This document shows, in pieces, positions 1 to 7,123 of a stretch of 7,141 nt of DNA (the first letter of the stretch is position 1; each line of letters starts with the position of its first letter). The notes beneath the pieces are model-generated. The model saw nothing but the letters and a program-made list of their open reading frames with translations, was not told the origin of the DNA and did no database searches. The position numbers were made by a program, and so were the translations under genes. Location: NCBI GenBank assembly GCA_013694825.1, contig JACDBR010000046.1:1-7141 (forward strand), given 5' to 3'. This DNA is from Solirubrobacterales bacterium. Its GTDB lineage: Bacteria > Actinomycetota > Thermoleophilia > Solirubrobacterales > 70-9.

Positions 1-29
1 GGCTTGGCGAGGGGGATCTCCTCACTCAT
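1..29 (-). CDS. Start of an eighth operon gene, cut by the window edge; possibly a DegT/DnrJ/EryC1-type aminotransferase
   Basis: An ATG at 29-27 lies inside the last codons of cimA, so the two genes overlap by 8 nt (ATGAGTGA). The frame stays open to the window edge and encodes MSEEIPLAKP. I see no clear Shine-Dalgarno site upstream, so translation is probably coupled to cimA termination. The short N-terminus resembles the 'IPLAKP/IPLARP' opening of DegT/DnrJ/EryC1/StrS PLP-dependent aminotransferases, but ten residues cannot establish a family. That there is a gene here is fairly well supported by the overlap and the open frame. Its identity is a guess. Confidence 0.45.
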
Positions 30-1602
30 TGCGAACGGCCGCTGTGCGCGGCTGGAAGGCGTATTCAAGCGAGTCGACGAGCGCCTCCCACGAGGCCTCG
101 ATGATGTTCTCCGAGACCCCGATCGACCCCCACGAGGCCTGGCCGTCGGAGGTGTCGAGCAGGACGCGGGTGACGGAGCCGGTGCCCTGATGGGAATCGA
201 GGATCCGCACCTTGTAATCGGCGAGCTCGATCCGCGCCAGCTCGGGGTGCAGCTCGCCGATCGCCTCGCGCAGCGCCCGGTCGAGCGCGTTGACGGGGCC
301 GCTGCCCTCGGCCGTGCGAACGAATCGGCGCCCGCCGACCCAGATCTTGATCGTCGCCTCGGTCTCGACCTGCCCGTCGGCCCTCTTCTCGACGATCACG
401 CGGAAGCTCTCGAGCCTGAAGAGCGGCTTGTACTGGCCGGCCTCGCGCCGCAGCAACAGCTCGAAGGAAGCGTCGGCGACCTCGTAGTGATAGCCGCGGT
501 GCTCGCGCTGCTTGATCTGCTCAACGGCCCGGGCGGCGCCGGCGGGGCCGAGGTCCACCCCGAGCTCCCGTGCGCGCTGAGCGATCGAGCCACGGCCCGC
601 GAGCTCTGAGATCAGCACCTCGCGGCCATTGCCGACCTGCGCCGGGTCGACGTGCTCGAAGGTCCGCGAGTCCGCCTGGATCCCGGCGACGTGCATGCCG
701 CCCTTATGGGCGAAGGCGTTTCGCCCGACGTAGGGCTGGTCGGCGTCGGGGGTGATGTTGGTCAGCTCGTCGAACAGATGGGAGGTCTCGGTAAGCAGTC
801 CGAGCCGCTCGGGCGCGACGCAGCTGTAGCCGAGCTTGAGCTGGAGCGCCGGCAGGACGGAGACCAGGTTGGCGTTGCCGCAGCGCTCGCCGCGTCCATT
901 CAGCGTCCCCTGGACCAGCCGCGCCCCAGCCTCGACGCCGGCGAGCGAATTGGCGACCCCGCACTCGGCGTCGTTGTGGGTGTGGATGCCGACGACGGCG
1001 CCATCGCCCAGCGCCGCGACGGCGTCTGCGGTGGCTGTTGCGACCTGCTGGGGCAGGCTGGAGCCATTGGTGTCGCAGAGCGTGACGTTCTCGGCTCCCG
1101 CGGAGACGGCGGCGCCCAAGCACTCCAGGGCGTAGCCCGGATGCTCGCGATAGGCGTCGAAGAAGTGCTCGGCGTCGTAGATCACGCGCTTGTCGTGGGC
1201 CCGGCAAAACGAGACCGAGTCGGAGATCATCGCCAGGTTCTCCTCGCGGCTGACCCGGGTCACCTTCTCGATATGAAGGCCCCACGTCTTGCCCACCAGC
1301 GTGCAGACCGGGGCAGCGCTGGCGACGAGTGTGGCGAGCCCCGGATCCGCCGCCGCGTCGAGACCGCGGCGCCGAGTCATCCCGAAGGCGCAGATCACGG
1401 CGGTCTCTAGCTCGACCTCGGCGAGGAGGGCAAACAGCTCGGCCTCCTTGGGGTTCGAGGCGGGGAAGCCCGCCTCGATGAAGGCGACGCCTAGCGCGTC
1501 GAGGGCACGAACGACCCGCAGCTTCTCCGCCGCCGAGAGCGACATGCCCTGACCCTGCATGCCGTCGCGCAACGAGGTGTCGTAGAGATCTACCTGGCTC
1601 AA
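22..1602 (-). CDS. cimA: (R)-citramalate synthase CimA
   Basis: CimA condenses pyruvate and acetyl-CoA to (R)-citramalate, the first step of threonine-independent isoleucine synthesis. The TTG start at 1602 gives 526 aa, normal for the long citramalate synthase family. The N-terminal HMGL-type TIM barrel opens with VDLYDTSLRDG, whose R12 and D13 are the expected catalytic and metal residues. Metal ligands recur in HTHND (207-211), and NGRGERCGNANL (235-246) is the usual glycine-rich active-site segment. The internal stretch DAEHFFDAYREHP typifies this family rather than LeuA. Residues about 393-526 form the LeuA-type dimerisation domain that generally carries feedback inhibition, probably by isoleucine here. 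The TTG lies 19 nt after the ilvE stop and places the family motif right at the N-terminus. An in-frame GTG at 1683 would add 27 residues and overlap ilvE by 62 nt, which I think less likely. Confidence 0.93.
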   Translation of the reverse strand: MSQVDLYDTSLRDGMQGQGMSLSAAEKLRVVRALDALGVAFIEAGFPASNPKEAELFALLAEVELETAVICAFGMTRRRGLDAAADPGLATLVASAAPVCTLVGKTWGLHIEKVTRVSREENLAMISDSVSFCRAHDKRVIYDAEHFFDAYREHPGYALECLGAAVSAGAENVTLCDTNGSSLPQQVATATADAVAALGDGAVVGIHTHNDAECGVANSLAGVEAGARLVQGTLNGRGERCGNANLVSVLPALQLKLGYSCVAPERLGLLTETSHLFDELTNITPDADQPYVGRNAFAHKGGMHVAGIQADSRTFEHVDPAQVGNGREVLISELAGRGSIAQRARELGVDLGPAGAARAVEQIKQREHRGYHYEVADASFELLLRREAGQYKPLFRLESFRVIVEKRADGQVETEATIKIWVGGRRFVRTAEGSGPVNALDRALREAIGELHPELARIELADYKVRILDSHQGTGSVTRVLLDTSDGQASWGSIGVSENIIEASWEALVDSLEYAFQPRTAAVRNE

Positions 1603-1621
1603 GCCGAACCGTGCACGCAGA

Positions 1622-2554
1622 TCACGAGCTGACCCTACTCGGCTCCTCGACGGGGTCCAGCCATTCCAAGTACTGCGGCGCACGGCCGTGCAGAGCGGCG
1701 TCGAAGCGCTCGGCGATCAGCTTGGTCACCTCACCGGGCTCCCCGATCACGTGATCGTCGATCTCGCGCACCGGCACGAGCTCGGCGGCCGTGCCGACGA
1801 GGAACATCTCATCGGCCAGGTAGAGCTCGGAGCGCACGATCTCACGCTCGACAACCTCGTAGCCGAGGTCCGAGGCGATCTGGATCACGGAGCGGCGGGT
1901 GATGCCGTCGAGGATCGAGGAGCTGTGGCCCGGCGTGACCAGGCGCCTGTCGGAGACGATGAAGACGTTCTCCCCCGAGCCCTCGCAGACCGCCCCGCGC
2001 GCGTCGAGCAGAATCGCCTCGTCGTAGCCCGCGCGGGCCGACTCGGTCTTGGCGAGGATCGAGTTCAGGTACTGGCCCGACGCCTTAGCGTGTGGGATCA
2101 GCGTGTCGGGCGAGATCCGCCGCCACGACGAGACCTTGGCGCGGATGCCGTTCGTCTTCGCGGCCTCGCCGAGGTAGGCCCCCCAAGGCCAGGCGGCGAT
2201 CGAGACGTCGACCGGGCCGTCGGGCGCGTAGAGGCCCATCTCTCCATAGCCCCGAAACGCGATTGGCCGGATGTAGCAGCTGCGAAGCCCGGAGCGGCGG
2301 ACCAGCTCGCGCGTCGCCTCGCGAAGCTCCAGCTTGGAGTAGGGAAGATCGAGGTAATAGAGCTCGGCCGACATCCGGAAGCGGTCCAGGTGGTCTTCGT
2401 GACGAAAAATTGCGGGACCACGCTCGGTGTCGTAGCAGCGCACGCCCTCGAAGACGCCCGTGCCGTAGTGCAAGCAGTGGCTGAGGACGTGGACGCGTGC
2501 CTCGTCCCAGGCAACGAACTCGCCGTTCATCCAGATCAGCTCGCCCTTTTGCAC
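1622..2554 (-). CDS. ilvE: Branched-chain amino acid aminotransferase IlvE
   Basis: This PLP-dependent class IV aminotransferase carries out the last step for leucine, isoleucine and valine, transferring the amino group between glutamate and the branched 2-oxo acids in the cytoplasm. The GTG start at 2554 gives 310 aa, typical for the family. Visible landmarks are HYGTGVFEGVRCY (29-41), the PLP-binding lysine K157 in HAKASGQYLNS, the EGSGENVF segment (191-198) with the conserved glutamate that contacts the pyridine nitrogen, and GTAAEL (254-259) in the phosphate-binding region. The start is supported by GGGAGG at 2569-2564, 9 nt upstream. A downstream ATG at 2530 would lose eight residues of the usual N-terminal strand. 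It follows leuB after 73 nt and precedes cimA after 19 nt. It could also accept other hydrophobic 2-oxo acids. Confidence 0.95.
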   Translation of the reverse strand: MQKGELIWMNGEFVAWDEARVHVLSHCLHYGTGVFEGVRCYDTERGPAIFRHEDHLDRFRMSAELYYLDLPYSKLELREATRELVRRSGLRSCYIRPIAFRGYGEMGLYAPDGPVDVSIAAWPWGAYLGEAAKTNGIRAKVSSWRRISPDTLIPHAKASGQYLNSILAKTESARAGYDEAILLDARGAVCEGSGENVFIVSDRRLVTPGHSSSILDGITRRSVIQIASDLGYEVVEREIVRSELYLADEMFLVGTAAELVPVREIDDHVIGEPGEVTKLIAERFDAALHGRAPQYLEWLDPVEEPSRVSS

Positions 2555-2556
2555 CG

Positions 2557-2631
2557 CTAACCGCCTCCCTCTCGCGTCGCTTGCGCGGCGCCACCGGCGG
2601 CGCCGACCTGCTCGGTGAGTATGGCGCTCAT
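2557..2631 (-). CDS. Possible 24-codon small ORF bridging leuB and ilvE
   Basis: An ATG at 2631 overlaps the leuB stop codon (ATGA). It opens a 24-codon frame, [20 protein letters not shown] then EGGG, ending with TAG at 2559-2557, two bases before the ilvE GTG. GGAG at 2643-2640 sits 8 nt upstream of this ATG. If translated, it would carry ribosomes from leuB to the ilvE start across the GC hairpin at 2587-2604, so it could act as a coupling or leader peptide. It holds only one Ile, one Leu and one Val codon, so a classical amino acid attenuator is not obvious. In GC-rich DNA a stretch this short stays open easily by chance. I do not recognise the peptide. Confidence 0.25.
   Translation of the reverse strand: MSAILTEQVGAAGGAAQATREGGG
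2564..2569 (-). promoter_or_regulatory. Shine-Dalgarno site of ilvE
   Basis: GGGAGG lies 9 nt upstream of GTG 2554. It is among the strongest ribosome binding sites in the window and decides in favour of the GTG rather than the ATG at 2530 as the ilvE start. It also suggests that ilvE can be translated independently of leuB. Confidence 0.7.
2587..2604 (-). other. GC-rich hairpin in the leuB-ilvE gap
   Basis: The sequence GGCGCC occurs twice, separated by 6 nt, and pairs as a 6-bp all-GC stem (2587-2592 with 2599-2604). It lies in the longest intergenic stretch of the operon, upstream of the ilvE Shine-Dalgarno site. No run of T follows on the minus strand, so it is not an intrinsic terminator. 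It could slow ribosomes, protect an mRNA end after processing, or be incidental in such GC-rich DNA. Confidence 0.35.
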
Positions 2632-3740
2632 CCCCGAAGCTCCGCAAGCACCGCCAGCGTGATCTCCTCGGTACCGACCGTGACCTGGGCCGGCAGCTCG
2701 GGTGTCGGCGCGCCGAGCGTCTCGACCGGCGCAAGGTCGGGGGTTCGAAGGCCCTGCTCGAGCGCCGCATCGACGGCCTGTTCGAGCGCCTGCGCCTCGG
2801 CTGAGAGCCCGAGCCCGTGCTCGAGCAGCATCGCCAGCGAGAGGAAGGTCGCCAGCGGGTTGGCCTCACCGCGCCCGGCGATGTCGGGAGCCGAGCCGTG
2901 GACCGGCTCGAAGACCCCCGGGCCGGCGGCGCCGAGGCTAGCCGACGGCAGCATCCCGAGCGCCCCGGTAAGCATCGCCGCTTCGTCGCTGAGGATGTCG
3001 CCGAACATGTTCTCGGTCACGATCACGTCGAAGCGCGCCGGCGCGGCGAGGAGCTGCATCGCCGCGTTGTCGACCAGCATGTGGTCGAGCTCGACGTCGG
3101 GGCTCTCGCCGCCGAGCCTGCTCAGAGTCTCACGCCACAGCCGCGAGGTCTCGAGCACGTTGGCCTTGTCCACCGAGGTCACGTGCGCCGGCCGCTCCGC
3201 GGACGCGGCTCGGACGCGGGCCGCGTCGAAGGCGACCCGGGCGATCCGCTCGATCTCCACGACCGAGTAGACGCAGGTGTCGTGGGCGCTGGTGCCCTCG
3301 CGACCGCTGTCACCGAAGTAGAGCCCCCCGGTCAGCTCGCGGACCACCAGCATGTCGGTGCCCTCGATCCGCTCCGGTCGAAGCGGGCTCGCTCCGATCA
3401 GCGCCGGGCTGGGCTTGACCGGCCGCAGGTTGGCGTAGAGGCCGAGACCCTTGCGGAGCCCCAGCAGGCCCTGCTCGGGCCGGGGCGCGCTTGGGTCTTC
3501 GGCGACGGCCGCGTCCCATTTGGGGCCACCGACGGCGCCCAACAGGACCGCGTCTGACGCCCGGCAGGCCTCGAGCACCTGGTCGGTGAGAGCAGTGCCG
3601 TGGGAGTCGATCGAGGCGCCACCGATCGGATGCTCGCTGGTCTCGAAGTCGCCGAGCGCGGCGAGCACTCGCGTGGCTGCAGCCGTGACCTCGGGGCCGA
3701 TCCCGTCGCCGGGCAGCACGGCGATGCTTGGAGGGCTCAT
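2628..3740 (-). CDS. leuB: 3-isopropylmalate dehydrogenase LeuB
   Basis: LeuB oxidatively decarboxylates 3-isopropylmalate with NAD+ to give 2-oxoisocaproate. In citramalate-pathway organisms the same enzyme converts beta-methylmalate to 2-oxobutyrate. The ATG start at 3740 gives 370 aa, slightly longer than the usual 350-360. The N-terminus reads [13 protein letters not shown]. Substrate and cofactor residues are visible: [12 protein letters not shown] (96-107) with R96 and R106, R134 in [10 protein letters not shown], catalytic K192 in DKANVL, D224 in DNAAMQL, the [12 protein letters not shown] signature (243-254) with D248 and D252, and HGSAPDIAG (281-289) for the adenosine part of NAD. 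It starts 23 nt after the methyltransferase stop without a good Shine-Dalgarno site, so coupling to upstream translation is likely. The extra length is mostly an Ala/Glu/Pro-rich C-terminal stretch. Confidence 0.97.
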   Translation of the reverse strand: MSPPSIAVLPGDGIGPEVTAAATRVLAALGDFETSEHPIGGASIDSHGTALTDQVLEACRASDAVLLGAVGGPKWDAAVAEDPSAPRPEQGLLGLRKGLGLYANLRPVKPSPALIGASPLRPERIEGTDMLVVRELTGGLYFGDSGREGTSAHDTCVYSVVEIERIARVAFDAARVRAASAERPAHVTSVDKANVLETSRLWRETLSRLGGESPDVELDHMLVDNAAMQLLAAPARFDVIVTENMFGDILSDEAAMLTGALGMLPSASLGAAGPGVFEPVHGSAPDIAGRGEANPLATFLSLAMLLEHGLGLSAEAQALEQAVDAALEQGLRTPDLAPVETLGAPTPELPAQVTVGTEEITLAVLAELRG

Positions 3741-3763
3741 GATGCCGACGCTACCGAGCGGGC

Positions 3764-4534
3764 CTAGAGACGCCCGGCGGAGACGTTGATGCGGACGTAG
3801 TCGAGCACCAGCGGCTGCGTCATCGAGCCGGTGACGGCCGCGACGAAACGGTCGGCGACCTCGGCAGGCACGTCGCGCAGGACCGAGCCGAACCCGACCG
3901 CCCGCAGATAGGCCTGCGGGTCCGCGGGGGTGACCGGGCGGTCCTCGGTCCAGATGCGATCGACCTCGAAGCCGGCAACGCGCAGGCGGTCCTCGGTGTC
4001 GGCGATGCTGGCGAAGTTCCACGGCCGAGTCGCGTTTCTCATGTAGGGCGCGAATCGCTCGTCTCCAAGCAGCGACTCGACGGCCCGGGTGAACTCGGCG
4101 ACGTTGCCCTCGCCTCCCCACTGCGCCTCGAGTCGCCCGCCGGGAATGAGCACCGCCGCCAATCGCTCAAAGAGGCTGGTGTGGTTCAGCAGCCAGTGGA
4201 AGGTCGCGTTGGAGAAGACGGCGTCGACACGCTCGGCGAGCTCGAGCGAGCCCAGATCGGCCTCGAGCACGTGGACGCTCCGACAGGGCGAGTCGGCGAG
4301 CGCCTGGCGCGCCATCGCGACCATCGACGCCGAGGCGTCGATGGCGATCAGACGGCCGCGCGGCAAGCGCTCGGCGAGCAGCCGCGTGACGCGTCCGGAG
4401 CCGCAACCGGCGTCGAGCACAGTCTCGTCGCCCCTTAGGTCGAGCCGCTCCAAGACCTCGCGCCCCCACTCCTCCTGCGGGTCGGCGACGCGGTCGTAGG
4501 CGGTGGCGTCCCAGTCGGTCGGGCGGTCGGGCAT
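3764..4534 (-). CDS. SAM-dependent methyltransferase, trans-aconitate 2-methyltransferase-like
   Basis: This is a class I (Rossmann-fold) S-adenosylmethionine-dependent methyltransferase of 256 aa, close to the 252 aa of E. coli Tam. The SAM-binding motif I is VLDAGCGSG (39-47), followed by the acidic ribose-binding D66 in IDAS, D93 in [12 protein letters not shown] (108-115) at the motif II position, and PGGRL (131-135). NATFHWL and the following NH..LF pattern resemble Tam, which methylates trans-aconitate. The ATG at 4534 is 4 nt after the leuD stop, and the stop is 23 nt before leuB, so the gene is fully embedded in the leucine operon. I infer a substrate among the di- or tricarboxylates of this pathway or their off-pathway isomers. 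Yeast Tmt1, a functional analogue, methylates 3-isopropylmalate as well as trans-aconitate. A small-molecule target outside the pathway remains possible. The fold is certain and the substrate is not. Confidence 0.85.
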   Translation of the reverse strand: MPDRPTDWDATAYDRVADPQEEWGREVLERLDLRGDETVLDAGCGSGRVTRLLAERLPRGRLIAIDASASMVAMARQALADSPCRSVHVLEADLGSLELAERVDAVFSNATFHWLLNHTSLFERLAAVLIPGGRLEAQWGGEGNVAEFTRAVESLLGDERFAPYMRNATRPWNFASIADTEDRLRVAGFEVDRIWTEDRPVTPADPQAYLRAVGFGSVLRDVPAEVADRFVAAVTGSMTQPLVLDYVRINVSAGRL

Positions 4535-4538
4535 GTGT

Positions 4539-5102
4539 TTAGCGCAGCTCGGTCGTGCCCGGGACTGTGGTCGCATGGGCGCGCTCGAACGCTTCGATCT
4601 CAGGCCCGCGCTCCAGCGTCATCGCGATGTCGTCGAGGCCCTCGAGCATGCGGTGGCGGACCGCCTCGTCGATCTCGAAGCGGACCACGCCGGCGGCGTA
4701 GTCCACGCTCTGCTCGTCGACGTCGATCCTCGCCCAGCCGGCCGCGGCGATCGCCTCGCACTCCTCCTGAGGCAGGATCACCGGTAGCAACCCGTTCTTC
4801 GTGCAGTTGGCGTAGAAGATGTCCGAGAACGAGGGCGCGATCACGGCCTCGAAGCCGAATTGGCGCAGCGCCCAGACCGCGTGCTCGCGCGAGGAGCCGC
4901 TGCCGAAGTTGCGGCCGGAGACGAGGATCGGGTTGGCCTCGAGCTCGATCTCGCCGCTTCGCAGCCAGTCGTAGAAGAGGAACTCGCCGAAGCCTGTCCG
5001 CTCGACCCGCTTGAGGAACTGCTTGGGAATGATCTGGTCCGTGTCGACGTCGGAGCGCGCCAGCAGCGAGACCTTGCCCTCGATCACGTCCACGCGATCC
5101 AC
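4539..5102 (-). CDS. leuD: Isopropylmalate isomerase small subunit LeuD
   Basis: LeuD is the swivelling small subunit that, with LeuC, interconverts 2- and 3-isopropylmalate. With citramalate it gives beta-methylmalate via citraconate. The GTG start at 5102 yields 187 aa, slightly under the roughly 200 aa of the enterobacterial protein and normal for this group. Family landmarks are DVDTDQIIP (18-26), the substrate-recognition and hinge segment SGRNFGSGSSREHAVWAL (62-79), and SFSDIFYANCTKNGLLPV (91-108). Only 4 nt separate it from the leuC stop and 4 nt from the following methyltransferase ATG. A GGGAG at 5120-5116 is 13 nt from the start, rather far, so coupling to leuC is likely. A second GTG at 5093 is possible but would remove the usual N-terminal residues. 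Confidence 0.96.
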   Translation of the reverse strand: MDRVDVIEGKVSLLARSDVDTDQIIPKQFLKRVERTGFGEFLFYDWLRSGEIELEANPILVSGRNFGSGSSREHAVWALRQFGFEAVIAPSFSDIFYANCTKNGLLPVILPQEECEAIAAAGWARIDVDEQSVDYAAGVVRFEIDEAVRHRMLEGLDDIAMTLERGPEIEAFERAHATTVPGTTELR

Positions 5103-5106
5103 GGCC

Positions 5107-6495
5107 TTAAGACCACTCCCTGATGTCGACGAACCTGCCCTCGATAGCGGCGGCGGCGGCCATGCTCGGCGAGACGAGGTGCGTGCGCCCGCCGCGGCCC
5201 TGGCGACCCTCGAAGTTGCGGTTCGACGTCGAGGCGCAGCGCTCGCCGGGCTCGAGCGTGTCGGGGTTCATCCCGAGGCACATCGAGCAGCCCGCTTCGC
5301 GCCACTCAAAGCCCGCTGAGCGGAAGACCTCGTCGAGCCCCTCCCGCTCAGCCTGAGCCTTGACCTGAGCCGAGCCTGGGACGACCATCGCCCGCAGGCT
5401 AGACGCGACGCGGCGCCCGTCGACCATCGAGGCCGCCTCGCGCAGGTCACCGATCCGCGAGTTCGTGCAGGAGCCGATGAAGATCCGGTCGAGCGCGATC
5501 TGATCGATCTGCAAGCCCGGTTCCAGCGCCATGTAGGCAAGCGCACGCTCGGCCGACTCGCGGTCGGCGCGACCCTCCCCCCACGCGGCCGGATCGGGGA
5601 CCGAGCCGGTGACCTCCGTGACCATCCCGGGGGTTGTGCCCCAGGTGACCATCGGCGCGATCTCGGCCGCCGCCACGACCTCCTCGCTGTCGAACTCGGC
5701 CCCTTCGTCGCTCGGCAGCTCAGACCAGGCGGCTAGCGCGGCCTCGAAGTCGCCAGGCTCACCCGGCCGGCCACGCACCCATTCGAACGTCGTCTCATCG
5801 GGGGCGATCATGCCTGCCCGGCCACCACCCTCGATCGTCATGTTGCAGATCGTCATCCGGTTCTCCATCGAGAGCCCGCGGATCGTCTCGCCCGCGTACT
5901 CGACCGCGTAGCCCGCCATCCCGGCCGTGCCGAGCCTTCCGATCGTCGCCAGGATCAGGTCCTTGGCGGTGACGCCGGCGCCGAGCTCGCCCCGATAGTC
6001 GATCCGCATCGTCCTGGGGCGCCGCTGGACCAAGCACTGGGTGGCGAGCACGTGCTCGACCTCCGAGGTCCCGATCCCGAACGCCAGTGCCCCGAAGGCG
6101 CCATGGGTGGAGGTGTGGCTGTCGCCGCAGACGATCGTCATCCCCGGCTGGGTGGCACCGAGCTCGGGACCGATCACGTGGACGATCCCCTGCCGGTCGG
6201 AGCCGATCGAGTAGATCGGGATTCCAAAGCGCTCGCAGTTGTGCTCGAGCGTCTCGACCTGCTTTCGCGACAGATCGTCGGCGATCATGCGAGCGACCGG
6301 GGTGCCATCGGTCGGCACGTTGTGGTCGGCGGTCGCCAGCGTGCGATCGGGCCTGCGGACCCCGCGTCCGGCCAGTCGCAGGCCCTCGAAGGCCTGCGGG
6401 GAGGTCACCTCGTGGACCAGGTGGAGGTCTATGTAGATCAGGCCCTCGGCCACTTCGTGGGCCGACCAGATCTTGTCGAACATCGTCCGCGCCAT
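5107..6495 (-). CDS. leuC: Isopropylmalate isomerase large subunit LeuC
   Basis: LeuC is the aconitase-family large subunit, carrying the [4Fe-4S] cluster that dehydrates and rehydrates isopropylmalate. The protein is 462 aa, the usual length of bacterial LeuC. Cluster ligands are C343 in GSCTNSR and C403 and C406 in [11 protein letters not shown]. Other landmarks are FDKIW at the N-terminus, ADHNVPT (56-62), the [12 protein letters not shown] segment (124-135) and [11 protein letters not shown] near the C-terminus. The ATG at 6495 is chosen because GAGGGG (6508-6503) lies 7 nt upstream and because family members start just before the FDKIW motif. A TTG at 6525 overlapping the regulator stop is less convincing. 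It begins 26 nt after the regulator gene and is followed by leuD after 4 nt. All expected catalytic features are present. Confidence 0.97.
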   Translation of the reverse strand: MARTMFDKIWSAHEVAEGLIYIDLHLVHEVTSPQAFEGLRLAGRGVRRPDRTLATADHNVPTDGTPVARMIADDLSRKQVETLEHNCERFGIPIYSIGSDRQGIVHVIGPELGATQPGMTIVCGDSHTSTHGAFGALAFGIGTSEVEHVLATQCLVQRRPRTMRIDYRGELGAGVTAKDLILATIGRLGTAGMAGYAVEYAGETIRGLSMENRMTICNMTIEGGGRAGMIAPDETTFEWVRGRPGEPGDFEAALAAWSELPSDEGAEFDSEEVVAAAEIAPMVTWGTTPGMVTEVTGSVPDPAAWGEGRADRESAERALAYMALEPGLQIDQIALDRIFIGSCTNSRIGDLREAASMVDGRRVASSLRAMVVPGSAQVKAQAEREGLDEVFRSAGFEWREAGCSMCLGMNPDTLEPGERCASTSNRNFEGRQGRGGRTHLVSPSMAAAAAIEGRFVDIREWS

Positions 6496-6502
6496 CACTG
6501 GG

Positions 6503-6508
6503 CCCCTC
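6503..6508 (-). promoter_or_regulatory. Shine-Dalgarno site of leuC
   Basis: GAGGGG is placed 7 nt before ATG 6495, within the 26-nt gap after the regulator stop. It fixes the leuC start and allows strong independent initiation of the first enzyme gene compared with the weakly initiated genes that follow. Confidence 0.65.
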
Positions 6509-6521
6509 ACCGCAGACCAGC

Positions 6522-7118
6522 TCAACCGCGCCGCAGGCCCGCGCCGACGACCGCGAGCAACTCGGCTGGCTCGGTTGCGGGGTTCTCGAAGTGATGTGGC
6601 AGGTCGGCGTCGAAGGTGGCGCTGTCGCCGGCCGCGAGCTGGTGGCTGACGGCATCGATCACGAGCATGACGCGTCCAGAGACGACGACGGCGGTCTCGC
6701 GACTGCCGGGCTCGTGCATCGGTGGGTCCGACGCTCCGCCCGTCGCCGCGCCGGGGTCGAGAAGATGGCGCGAGACGTCGGCCCGCTGACCAGGAAGCGG
6801 CGGTGTCAGCTCCTCGATCCGGTGACCGCCGCGCCGGCGCGCCCGCCCCTCCCCCGCCCGCACCACCACGACGTGGTCCGTCTCGTCGAGGCGCAGGAGC
6901 TGCGAGAGGCTGAGGCCGAGGCCGGCTGCGATCCGGGCGGCGAGGGAGAGGGTTGGGCTGGTCTCACCGCGCTCGACCTGGGAGAGCATCGGCGCCGAGA
7001 CGGCAGAGCGCTCGGCGAGGTCACGCAGCGAGAGCCCGGCCGCGTCGCGCAGCGCCCTCACCCGGCGGCCGATCGTGACCTGAAGCCCGGCGACCCGGGC
7101 TGAGGCTTGCGCGCTCAT
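6522..7118 (-). CDS. XRE-family transcriptional regulator with C-terminal cupin domain
   Basis: This 198-aa protein joins an N-terminal XRE/Cro-CI helix-turn-helix (about residues 14-72) to a small cupin sensor domain (about 115-192). The recognition region reads [19 protein letters not shown] (41-59), the classic SxxxLSxxERGxxxPxL pattern. In the cupin, H135 and E141 in the HEPGSRE segment and [16 protein letters not shown] (164-179) match the two cupin motifs. The second histidine of the canonical HxH is replaced by proline, which is common in such regulators. Many relatives sense a small molecule through the cupin. Its stop is 26 nt before leuC, so it is very likely the first gene of the operon. 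I infer autoregulation and control of branched-chain amino acid genes, with an unknown ligand. The ATG at 7118 has no usable Shine-Dalgarno site, only AGAG directly abutting it. Confidence 0.9.
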   Translation of the reverse strand: MSAQASARVAGLQVTIGRRVRALRDAAGLSLRDLAERSAVSAPMLSQVERGETSPTLSLAARIAAGLGLSLSQLLRLDETDHVVVVRAGEGRARRRGGHRIEELTPPLPGQRADVSRHLLDPGAATGGASDPPMHEPGSRETAVVVSGRVMLVIDAVSHQLAAGDSATFDADLPHHFENPATEPAELLAVVGAGLRRG

Positions 7119-7123
7119 CTCTG

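Noticed and set aside
4..609. Plus-strand open frame of about 200 codons opposite the cimA 3' half
   Set aside because: It is antisense to a well-conserved enzyme gene, has no recognisable domain, and looks like the complement of GC-biased codons, as expected in high-GC DNA.
652..1410. Plus-strand open frame of about 250 codons opposite cimA
   Set aside because: The composition is low in complexity for a protein and mirrors the cimA reading frame; no motif or Shine-Dalgarno support.
1603..1683. GTG at 1683 as the cimA start
   Set aside because: It would overlap ilvE by 62 nt and add an Arg/Ser/Trp-rich segment unlike the family N-terminus; TTG at 1602 is preferred, though not proven.
2395..2425. 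Run of T on the minus strand (CCGCAATTTTTCG) inside ilvE as a possible terminator
   Set aside because: No stable hairpin immediately precedes the T run, and it codes for conserved ilvE residues (Ala-Ile-Phe-Arg). It is just a local patch of AT-rich codons.
1688..2560. Plus-strand open frame of 290 codons opposite ilvE
   Set aside because: It mirrors ilvE almost exactly, has no family motif, and ilvE is certain.
3741..4121. In-frame N-terminal extension of leuB into the methyltransferase gene
   Set aside because: LeuB family proteins begin right at the [12 protein letters not shown] segment, and the extension is an out-of-frame reading of the methyltransferase.
6087..7103. Long plus-strand open frame opposite the regulator and the leuC 5' end
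   Set aside because: The product is arginine- and proline-rich without any domain and spans two genuine minus-strand genes; a codon-bias shadow.
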